The position numbers and the translations under genes are program-made. The notes below the pieces were generated by a model that worked only from the letters and a program-made list of their open reading frames with translations, was not told the DNA's origin and searched no databases. Below are positions 1 to 5,858 of a stretch of DNA of 7,748 nt, piece after piece. Numbering within the stretch: position 1 is the first letter of the stretch; every line of letters starts with the position of its first letter. The stretch comes from Deltaproteobacteria bacterium (GTDB lineage Bacteria > Desulfobacterota > Desulfomonilia > UBA1062). Location: assembly GCA_020053185.1 (NCBI GenBank), contig JAGVNP010000142.1, positions 1-7,748 on the forward strand. The letters run 5' to 3'.

Positions 1-1126
1 GACAAAAGTTAACGGACTGTTTACAAGCCATCTTAGGTCTTATACGAATACCACTTTGGGAAAGGCCATAAATGAAGTGGCAGAGGTTGCAAAGGCCAAT
101 CAGATCCACGGTCATGTATCCCACATCTTTTCCATACCCTGGCTTGGGCCGCTCCAGAAACCCGCACTCAAGGTTTTGAAGTGGCTTGCCAGAAATGCGG
201 AAATTACTGAAAAAGTGATACCCGGATTTGTGATTGAAGCAGAGATGAAAAACATCTTAAAGATGCTGGATAAGGAGAGAGCAAACGGCGCGAACATTAC
301 GATGGATGTCATGCCAACCACCGCAGGCTTTACTCATCTTATGGCATTCTTCCCTCCATGGGCGCTTACAGGTGGCAAGGATCAGATTCTGGGGCGGGTC
401 AAAGATCCCAAAACAAGAGCAGAGATACTCAAAGATATCGAAACCGGTAAACCTACATGGCCGCATCGCGGAAGGAACGACTGGTCGCTAAATATAATGA
501 AGCAGATGGGCTGGGACGCTGTTACAGTCATGGCTGTTCATGAAGAAAAGAATAAGCATCTTGAGGGAAAATTGTTTACCGAAATTGCAGAAGAAACAGG
601 GAAGCATCCGTTCGATGTGATGTGCGATCTGCTTATCGAAGAGGACGGAAGGGTTCTTGTATTTGAGTCCATGAGTGAACCCGATGATGCCTTTACCGAA
701 CACTATACCTTCCCGGCGCTTCAGGATAAACAGACCATGATCACTACAGATACCATCTTGCTCGGCATGGGAACGCCATCATACCTGTTCTATGGATGTT
801 ATCCGAAATTCATTCATCGCTATGTGTTTGAGAAGAATCTGCTAGATCTGCCAACAGCCATTTCCCGCTGCACTTCGCTTCCTGCAAAAGAATTCAATAT
901 AAAGAACAGGGGCCTTATAAAGGAAGGTTGTTTTGCAGACATCCTGGTAATGGATGCAGAAAACTTTAAGACAAAAGCTGTGTTCAGAAATCCGGCGCAA
1001 GACCCTGAAGGCATGAAGATGGTGCTCATCAACGGCAAGGTTGTTGTTGAAGACGGGCAGGTAAAAACAGGAGTTCTTTCAGGGAAGATGTTGAGAAGGG
1101 ATAAACAGGATACGCCTTCTGTATAA
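1..1126 (+). CDS. D-aminoacylase / N-acyl-D-amino-acid deacylase-like amidohydrolase, C-terminal part (5' end outside window)
   Basis: The reading frame is open from base 2 to the TAA at 1124-1126, so the gene starts to the left of the window; the TTG at 56 is internal. The visible part has the pattern of metal-dependent amidohydrolases of the D-aminoacylase group, which hydrolyse the amide bond of N-acyl (D-)amino acids in the cytoplasm. Visible marks are a Ser-His-Leu-Arg motif (His at 29-31), a His-rich strand HGHVSHI (His at 107, 113 and 122), the DVMPTTAG strand near 304-327, an Asp in MITTDT (749-751) at the usual catalytic SDG position, and the classic C-terminal end with a TSLPA helix, a GLIKEGCFADILV turn and a LINGKVV strand. 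The HPR motif normally following SDG is not recognisable, so the substrate may differ from classical D-aminoacylases. The next gene starts 36 bases downstream, so co-transcription is likely. The family is fairly sure; the exact substrate is not. Confidence 0.82.
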   Translation, partial: TKVNGLFTSHLRSYTNTTLGKAINEVAEVAKANQIHGHVSHIFSIPWLGPLQKPALKVLKWLARNAEITEKVIPGFVIEAEMKNILKMLDKERANGANITMDVMPTTAGFTHLMAFFPPWALTGGKDQILGRVKDPKTRAEILKDIETGKPTWPHRGRNDWSLNIMKQMGWDAVTVMAVHEEKNKHLEGKLFTEIAEETGKHPFDVMCDLLIEEDGRVLVFESMSEPDDAFTEHYTFPALQDKQTMITTDTILLGMGTPSYLFYGCYPKFIHRYVFEKNLLDLPTAISRCTSLPAKEFNIKNRGLIKEGCFADILVMDAENFKTKAVFRNPAQDPEGMKMVLINGKVVVEDGQVKTGVLSGKMLRRDKQDTPSV

Positions 1127-1132
1127 GGCGTA
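1111..1132 (+). other. Hairpin spanning the amidohydrolase stop codon
   Basis: TACGCCTT (1111-1118) pairs perfectly with AAGGCGTA (1125-1132) around a six-base loop, and the stop codon at 1124-1126 lies at the loop/stem border. No T-run follows on the + strand, so this is not a standard intrinsic terminator. It could protect mRNA ends or weaken read-through into the START-like gene, or it may be chance. Confidence 0.45.
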
Positions 1133-1162
1133 AAAATAATCAGCAGAATAGGAGAGAAGAAC

Positions 1163-1897
1163 ATGAAGAAATTAGCAGTTCTTTTAATGGCAGTTTTGAT
1201 GTTTGCGCTATATGCGTATGCGGCTGCGGCTGAGGAAGGTTCGATGGATTTGGCAGAAGATCAAAGCCCGGCTGAGGTGGTGGAGCGCATAAAGACAATG
1301 ATCGATCAAACAAAATTGCAGCAAGGCAAACTCCAGTCGTACATTATAAAGGTGAAGACAGCCGAGGGCGGAGAAAAAGGAAGGGTTATCGGGGTATTGC
1401 TTATTAATGTGCCGCCTGACAAAGTATGGGCTACAAGCGATGATCTGGAAAGCAGACCAGACTGGATCCCGTGCCACAATTATACCAAGATAGTGCATAC
1501 ATTCGACCCCCCGGAGGAAGGGATGGACCGCCATTTTCTTTTAAATGAGGCGATAAAGATAGCATTCGTTAAACCCACATATTCTTTGGACATTAAGCGG
1601 CATAAGGACCTTCTCACAGAGGAATGGCGTATGACTACCGAGCAAGAGAGGGCAACTTGGAAAAACAAAGGAGTAATTCTTAACCCCCCGAGCTTTGGGA
1701 TTAAAAACATTGGCGGATTTCGGTACTTCGAGCCATATGATAACGGAACAAAAACCATACATTTTTATAGCCCCACTATGGAAACCACGGTTCCAGTCCC
1801 TCAGGCAATATTAAACATTGGAATGAAGCTCTCTTTGCCCGGGTATATGAATGGCATGAAGAAAGAAGCAGAAAAGAGATACGGCGGGAAAAAATAG
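1163..1897 (+). CDS. Exported START/SRPBCC-like domain protein
   Basis: The product has 244 residues. It begins with a clear Sec signal peptide: MKK, a hydrophobic core at about residues 4-18, and Ala-rich cleavage options after A20 or A23, so the mature protein should be periplasmic. The rest, from about residue 60, resembles the START/SRPBCC (polyketide cyclase-like) fold. There is a strand followed by VPPDKVWA and a DLESRPDWIP stretch (about residues 78-102), the usual start of the helix-grip cavity, and a long amphipathic C-terminal helix ends the domain. Such domains bind lipids or other apolar ligands in a deep pocket; exported single-domain versions are poorly characterised. The ATG at 1163 follows a good ribosome site, AGGAGAG at 1150-1156. 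It lies 36 bases after the amidohydrolase and 130 bases before the TatT gene, so a role in presenting a hydrophobic ligand to the TRAP system is possible but inferred. I call the fold from sequence pattern only. Confidence 0.75.
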   Translation: MKKLAVLLMAVLMFALYAYAAAAEEGSMDLAEDQSPAEVVERIKTMIDQTKLQQGKLQSYIIKVKTAEGGEKGRVIGVLLINVPPDKVWATSDDLESRPDWIPCHNYTKIVHTFDPPEEGMDRHFLLNEAIKIAFVKPTYSLDIKRHKDLLTEEWRMTTEQERATWKNKGVILNPPSFGIKNIGGFRYFEPYDNGTKTIHFYSPTMETTVPVPQAILNIGMKLSLPGYMNGMKKEAEKRYGGKK

Positions 1898-1918
1898 AAG
1901 TGGCATTAAGCCGCTTCT
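1896..1918 (+). other. Hairpin at the end of the START-like gene
   Basis: AGAAGTGGC (1896-1904) and GCCGCTTCT (1910-1918) form a nine-pair stem with one G-U pair and a five-base loop; its left arm overlaps the TAG stop at 1895-1897. There is no T-run after it, so it is at best a weak terminator or an mRNA 3'-end stabiliser. It lies before the promoter of the TRAP genes, where a partial transcription boundary would make sense. Confidence 0.45.
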
Positions 1919-1969
1919 CGTAAGTTCGGGGATAGGTTTTACGATACAAACATAGAGCCAGATTAAGGC

Positions 1970-1998
1970 TGGACAACAAGAAAATGCGTAGCTATAAT
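1970..1998 (+). promoter_or_regulatory. Sigma70-type promoter for the TRAP operon
   Basis: The -35 box TGGACA (1970-1975, five of six matches to TTGACA) and a perfect -10 box TATAAT (1993-1998) are separated by exactly 17 bases. Transcription would start near 2005, leaving a leader of about 23 bases before the GTG of the TatT gene. This is the best promoter match I found in the window and should drive tatT-dctP-dctQ-dctM independently of the two upstream genes. I see no convincing operator palindrome on it. Confidence 0.7.
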
Positions 1999-2014
1999 AA
2001 CATAATTTGGACAG

Positions 2015-2022
2015 AAGGAGGA
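2015..2022 (+). promoter_or_regulatory. Ribosome binding site that fixes the GTG start of the TatT gene
   Basis: AAGGAGGA lies five bases before GTG 2028-2030. It rules out the in-frame TTG at 2007, which lies upstream of the site and at the predicted transcription start. Starting at GTG also gives a proper lipoprotein signal peptide. Confidence 0.85.
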
Positions 2023-2027
2023 CTGGC

Positions 2028-2894
2028 GTGAGGGAGATTGGACATCTTAAGAAGGTTGTTCTTTTTTTAGTTTGCCTGGTAGCGCTATTGAGCACAGGCT
2101 GTGCAACAAAGATGAAGCGCGCGCAGGAAGGTTTTTTGAATCAGGCTGATGTCGATCTAGTACAGGATGGTCTGGCAACACCAATACTCTTGCTCGATGG
2201 TCTCAATGAGGCATTTCCTGATAATGATGGGCTTCTTTTTTCTGCATGTCAGCTCAATACCGCCTATGGTAGCCTACTTTTATTCAAGGACAGTGAGAAC
2301 AATAAAAAGCGCGCATCTATGGCATTTACAAAAGCCAAGACATACATCTTTAAGGATTTAGAACTCAGAAATAAAAAATTCAAGAAGGTGAAAGATGCGC
2401 CTTATGAGGAATTCATCACTTGTTTGCCCAAGTTTAAGAAAAAAGATGTGCCGAACTTATATTATGCAGCACAGGCTTGGACAATGTGGATTATCTGCGA
2501 AGACACATGGGAATCTAAGGCAGATGTGCCCAAGGTAGAGGCAATCCTTAATCGGATTCTTGAACTTGATGATACCTATAATTATGGCATGACGCATTGC
2601 CTTATTGGAGCGATTTATACCACGCGGCCAGCTGAGCTGGGGGGGCAACCAGAGGAAGCAAAAAAACATTTTGAAAAGGCGCTCGAGATCAGCGAAGGAA
2701 AGAACCTGCTTATCCACGTGTTTTATGCCAGACAGTACTGCAAGCTCGTTTATGACAGGGAACTCCATGACAAGCTTTTGCAGCAAGTCATTGATGCAGA
2801 TGTAAGCAAGTTGCCCAAAGACTTGACAATGATGAATGTTCTTGCAAAGGAACAGGCACAGGACTTACTGGACAGCGCAGATGAGTATTTTTAA
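2028..2894 (+). CDS. tatT: TatT-like TPR lipoprotein of a TRAP transporter (TPAT T-component)
   Basis: The product has 288 residues from GTG 2028. A short basic start (HLKK) and hydrophobic core (about residues 10-21) lead to LLSTGC with Cys25 (2100-2102) as the likely lipidated residue; Ser at -3 is slightly unusual for a lipobox. The body is mostly helical. It matches the TRAP T-component family typified by Treponema pallidum Tp0956 (TatT), where cryptic TPR-like repeats build a trimer that contacts the binding protein. Recognisable blocks are LYYAAQAWTMWI (about residues 144-155), YTTRPAELGGQPEEAKKHFEKAL (about 197-219) and the C-terminal AKEQAQDLLD...DEYF. The GG-x-EEAKKHFEKAL segment is a plain TPR helix pair. 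It is the first gene after the promoter and lies 58 bases before the binding-protein gene, the expected order for a TPAT. Family assignment is good; the ligand is unknown. Confidence 0.85.
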   Translation: MREIGHLKKVVLFLVCLVALLSTGCATKMKRAQEGFLNQADVDLVQDGLATPILLLDGLNEAFPDNDGLLFSACQLNTAYGSLLLFKDSENNKKRASMAFTKAKTYIFKDLELRNKKFKKVKDAPYEEFITCLPKFKKKDVPNLYYAAQAWTMWIICEDTWESKADVPKVEAILNRILELDDTYNYGMTHCLIGAIYTTRPAELGGQPEEAKKHFEKALEISEGKNLLIHVFYARQYCKLVYDRELHDKLLQQVIDADVSKLPKDLTMMNVLAKEQAQDLLDSADEYF

Positions 2895-2952
2895 AGAAAG
2901 TGGACAATAAAAAAACAATCGTGATCAACATAATAACAAAAGGAGGAATTTC

Positions 2953-3963
2953 ATGAAAAGCGCATTAAGATCCATTTTTGCTACACTGTGCATCGTGGCA
3001 TTTGCCCAAGTAGTGTGCGCAGCACCGGTTACCATTAAACTTTCAACCCTTGGTATGGAAGGATCTTCCCAGCTCAAGGCATTTCATGCTGCAGAAAAAG
3101 AGATCGCAGCCAAAACAGGCGGCGAAGTTATTTTCAAGATCTATACAGGCGGGGCCATGGGTACTGGAGAGACCCTTTTCCGCAAGATCAAGTTCAAGCA
3201 GCTTGACGGCGGCAGCTTCACAGCAGGAGAGGCATCAGAGTATTGTGAAGATCTTCGAGTTCCTTCTATCGCATTCCTTTTAAGGAGTGAAAAAGAAGTG
3301 GACTATATCATGCCAATACTTACTGCGGATTTTGAAAAGAAACTGGTTGGCAATGGATATGTGCCGCTTGCATGGGTGGAAACAGGATTTTCTTACATGA
3401 TGAGCACGCAGTCCATTACAAAGGTTTCTGACCTTCAGGCAAGAAGCGTGTGGATTCCTGCTGACGACTGGGTAGGACAGATGGAGTTCAAGCAGTTCGG
3501 CGTAACCCCGAAACCCATGAGTCTGTCTCAGGCAACAACAGGGCTTATGACTGGCATGATCGATACCATCGAAGGTCCGTTTATTGCAGCAGTCGGCCTG
3601 CAGTGGATCAACAAGGTAAAATATGTATTTGATGTGCCTCTTCTCTACACATACAGCGTGTTTTTGGTATCAAAGGACAGCTTTGACAAGATCAGTCCGG
3701 CAAACCAGAAGATCGTAAGAGACACTTTTGCAAAACACTTCCAGCAGACGCTTAGAGACCAGACCAGAAAAGACAATGCTGATGCGAGAAAGGTTCTGGC
3801 AAACAAAGGCATTAAATTCATAAAACCTGATGCCGCAAGCATGAAGACTTTTGAAGACAAGATGGATCTTGCAGTCAAAGAGATGGAAGCAAAGAAGGTG
3901 TTTACCCCAGGCCTCATCAAAAAAGTAGATGATATGCTCGTAAAGTTCCGCGCTGGCAAATAA
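2953..3963 (+). CDS. dctP: TRAP transporter substrate-binding protein (DctP/TatP-like)
   Basis: The product has 336 residues. It begins with a signal peptide (basic start, core at about residues 8-21, likely cleavage after VCA at residue 23), giving a soluble periplasmic protein. The body follows the DctP fold: an IKLSTLG first strand, an FKIYTGGAMG strand, then DLQARSVWIP (160-169), MSLSQATTGLMTGMIDTIEGP (189-209), YTYSVFLVSKDSFDKISPANQ and a long C-terminal helix. It captures the ligand and hands it to the DctQM permease. In most members the DLKGLKIRVP-type motif carries an Arg that binds the ligand carboxylate; here that position is Trp167 (TGG, 3451-3453). This suggests a ligand without the usual carboxylate contact, as proposed for TatT-associated systems with hydrophobic ligands. 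A strong ribosome site, AAGGAGG (2940-2946), supports the ATG start. The DctQ gene begins 12 bases downstream. Confidence 0.9.
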   Translation: MKSALRSIFATLCIVAFAQVVCAAPVTIKLSTLGMEGSSQLKAFHAAEKEIAAKTGGEVIFKIYTGGAMGTGETLFRKIKFKQLDGGSFTAGEASEYCEDLRVPSIAFLLRSEKEVDYIMPILTADFEKKLVGNGYVPLAWVETGFSYMMSTQSITKVSDLQARSVWIPADDWVGQMEFKQFGVTPKPMSLSQATTGLMTGMIDTIEGPFIAAVGLQWINKVKYVFDVPLLYTYSVFLVSKDSFDKISPANQKIVRDTFAKHFQQTLRDQTRKDNADARKVLANKGIKFIKPDAASMKTFEDKMDLAVKEMEAKKVFTPGLIKKVDDMLVKFRAGK

Positions 3964-3969
3964 GGGGGT
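3962..3969 (+). promoter_or_regulatory. Ribosome binding site supporting the TTG start of dctQ
   Basis: AAGGGGGT overlaps the dctP stop codon (3961-3963) and stands six bases before TTG 3976. The only early ATG alternative (4029) has no ribosome site in front of it. Overlap of stop and ribosome site suggests translational coupling. Confidence 0.65.
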
Positions 3970-3975
3970 GTAGCC

Positions 3976-4500
3976 TTGGAAACAATAGACAATGCACCTG
4001 AAAAAGGTGCGAACAAAATTTTTGTTTGGATGAACAGAGGCGAAGATGCCCTGCTTGTCACATGCCTTGTGGTAATGGTGGTGCTTGCTTTTTTCAACAT
4101 CATTGCCCGTAATTTTGGTGGTGGAGGTATTGCCTGGGCAGACAAGGTGCTCATCAATCTGGTGCTCTGGGTTGCCATGCTGGGAGGCGCTATTGCGAGT
4201 AAGTCAAACGACCATATAAAGATAGATATTGTTTCGCCGTTTGTGCCTGCTCAGTACCATAAATACTTTAATGTGTTTACCCAGTTCTTTGCAGGCATAG
4301 TGACTGCTATCTTGTGTTACGAGGCATATCAACTGGTTGCCACAATCGAGTATCCTGAGCACAGGGAATTCATCCCGCATATTCAGACATGGATGCCAAT
4401 GGCAATCATGCCTTTTGGGTTTGCTCTAATGTCAATACGGTTTTTCAGGTTTTCGATTGAGGCTGGAATAAAGATCTTTAAGGGGAGGGATGCTATATGA
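3976..4500 (+). CDS. dctQ: TRAP transporter small permease DctQ
   Basis: The product has 174 residues, the usual size. Four hydrophobic segments lie at about residues 25-45, 56-75, 97-119 and 139-158, fitting the four-helix DctQ subunit that packs against DctM in the inner membrane. The family signature region runs from the end of the first helix (FFNIIARNF) through IAWADKVLINLVLWVAMLGG to SNDHIKIDIV, with the conserved Trp54 and His80. The position after WAD is Lys57, where many relatives have Glu. The start is TTG, chosen for the ribosome site just before it. The stop TGA overlaps the ATG of dctM in an ATGA, a typical sign of translational coupling between subunits made in matched amounts. 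Confidence 0.9.
   Translation: METIDNAPEKGANKIFVWMNRGEDALLVTCLVVMVVLAFFNIIARNFGGGGIAWADKVLINLVLWVAMLGGAIASKSNDHIKIDIVSPFVPAQYHKYFNVFTQFFAGIVTAILCYEAYQLVATIEYPEHREFIPHIQTWMPMAIMPFGFALMSIRFFRFSIEAGIKIFKGRDAI
4481..4489 (+). promoter_or_regulatory. Ribosome binding site of dctM inside dctQ
   Basis: AGGGGAGGG lies inside the last codons of dctQ, seven bases before the ATG at 4497. A second in-frame ATG follows directly at 4500; either would give nearly the same protein. Confidence 0.6.
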
Positions 4501-5771
4501 TGATTGCAGTGAGCATTATCCTTGTCCTTCTGGTATTTATGGGAACCCCTCTTTATACAGCCCTGGCGGCAGTTGCCCTGTACTGGTTCCATGTAACTGA
4601 CACGCCTCTCATGGTGGTGAATAATGAGATGTACCGCATCACTGACCAGGAGATCTTTATCACGCTTCCTCTGTTTACCTTTGCAGGCGTGCTTATGAGC
4701 AAAACCAATATGCCGCACAGACTTCTCGGTTTTTCCCGCTCCATATTGGGATGGATGCCTGGAGGAATGGCTATTGTTTCAATTGTTGCCTGCTGCCTGA
4801 TCACGGCATTTACCGGCGTAACCGGTGTTACTATAGTGGCCATGGGAGTTCTCCTCTATCCTGCATTGGCGCAGGATGGATACAGGGAAAACTTCAACCT
4901 AGGGCTTCTTACTAGCGCAGGAGCAATGGGGCTTTTGATCCCACCCGCAATCCCGCTGATCCTGTTTGCCATCATTACCGAGATCAACCCCGCAAAGCTC
5001 TTTATCGCAGGTGCTCTGCCCATGTTGCTCATGGTTGTACTCTTTGCCGTGTATGGCATGAGAGAGGGCATCAAGGCTGGTGTTCCCAGGATCAAGCCGT
5101 CTGTCAAAGAATTTTTGAGGGCTACATGGGAATTCAAATATGAGTTGCCTGTGTTCGTGATAATCCCCATAGGAATATTTGGCGGGTATCTGACTGCAGT
5201 AGAGGCAGCATCAGTAATGGCATTCTATGTTTTGATCGTGGAAGTGGTTATCTTGCGAGAAGTCTCTTTTAAAAAATTCCCTGTTGTTGCCAAGGAATCC
5301 ATGGTTCTTATTGGAAGCATACTTGTGATTATCATGGGCGCTCTTGCAACCTCAAACTTCTTTATCCAGCAAGAGGTACCAACCAAGCTGTTTGCTTTCC
5401 TCTCCCAGTATGTCCAGACCAAATGGGGATTTTTGCTCCTGCTGAACATCTTCCTGCTCATACTCGGATGTCTGCTGGATATTTTCTCTGCTATCATGAT
5501 CGTGGTGCCGCTGCTTATCCCTGTAGCGCAGGCGTATGGCGTGGATCTCTATCACCTTGGCATTATCTTTTTGGCCAATATGCAGATCGGGTACAGCACT
5601 CCGCCTTTTGGCATGAGCCTGTTTATCGGGTCACAATGCTTCAGGCAGCCTGTTACCAAGCTTTTTGCTGCATCGTTGCCATTCCTGGCTCTGATGATTC
5701 TGTCCATATTGATCATCACCTACTGGCCTCCATTGACACTCTTTATCTTAAAGGCAACAGGTCAGATCTAA
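4497..5771 (+). CDS. dctM: TRAP transporter large permease DctM
   Basis: The product has 424 residues, the normal length for DctM, and is hydrophobic almost throughout with roughly a dozen membrane segments. It is the ion-coupled transport subunit, expected to use a sodium or proton gradient. Family motifs are clear. LPLFTFAGVLMSKT (57-70) is followed by ITAFTGVTGVTIVAMG (102-117), the first helical-hairpin region. GYRENFNLGLLTSAGAMGLLIPPAIP (128-153) contains the conserved IPP turn. Near the end, ANMQIGYSTPPFGMSLFIG (360-378) carries the second TPP-x-G motif of the inverted repeat. It overlaps dctQ by four bases and is the last gene of the operon, ten bases before a strong terminator hairpin. 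No frameshift or missing segment is visible, so the transporter looks intact. Confidence 0.93.
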   Translation: MMIAVSIILVLLVFMGTPLYTALAAVALYWFHVTDTPLMVVNNEMYRITDQEIFITLPLFTFAGVLMSKTNMPHRLLGFSRSILGWMPGGMAIVSIVACCLITAFTGVTGVTIVAMGVLLYPALAQDGYRENFNLGLLTSAGAMGLLIPPAIPLILFAIITEINPAKLFIAGALPMLLMVVLFAVYGMREGIKAGVPRIKPSVKEFLRATWEFKYELPVFVIIPIGIFGGYLTAVEAASVMAFYVLIVEVVILREVSFKKFPVVAKESMVLIGSILVIIMGALATSNFFIQQEVPTKLFAFLSQYVQTKWGFLLLLNIFLLILGCLLDIFSAIMIVVPLLIPVAQAYGVDLYHLGIIFLANMQIGYSTPPFGMSLFIGSQCFRQPVTKLFAASLPFLALMILSILIITYWPPLTLFILKATGQI

Positions 5772-5780
5772 GAAACAATA

Positions 5781-5818
5781 ATGCACTGCCGGCAGAGACC
5801 GGCAGTGCATTTCTTCTT
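5781..5818. terminator. Strong, probably bidirectional terminator between dctM and the MFS gene
   Basis: ATGCACTGCCGG (5781-5792) and CCGGCAGTGCAT (5799-5810) form a perfect 12-bp GC-rich stem with a six-base loop. The + strand continues with a T-rich run (TTTCTTCTT, 5810-5818). On the - strand the stem is followed by TATTGTTTC (5780-5772), also T-rich. It stands between two converging genes and can end both transcripts. Confidence 0.85.
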
Positions 5819-5858
5819 CCCATAATCCGGCAAAGGAACAGATTTTTAGAAAACCTTT

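Noticed and set aside
56..58. TTG at 56 as the start of the amidohydrolase
   Set aside because: The frame is open to the left edge, the residues before it (including the Ser-His-Leu-Arg motif) fit the family, and there is no ribosome site.
820..1164. 114-codon open frame on the - strand over the amidohydrolase end
   Set aside because: It is antisense to the conserved C-terminal motifs of the amidohydrolase and has no recognisable product.
2007..2030. TTG at 2007 as the start of the TatT gene
   Set aside because: It lies upstream of the ribosome site, at the predicted transcription start, and would add Arg-rich residues; GTG 2028 is correctly spaced.
2901..2934. Second promoter before dctP (TGGACA at 2901-2906 and CATAAT at 2929-2934)
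   Set aside because: The spacing of 22 bases is too long, and no better -10 box lies at 16-18 bases; the short gap is well explained as an intra-operon spacer with a ribosome site.
3645..4178. 177-codon open frame on the - strand
   Set aside because: It lies fully opposite dctP and dctQ, with Ser/Thr/Ala-rich low-complexity translation and no ribosome site worth naming.
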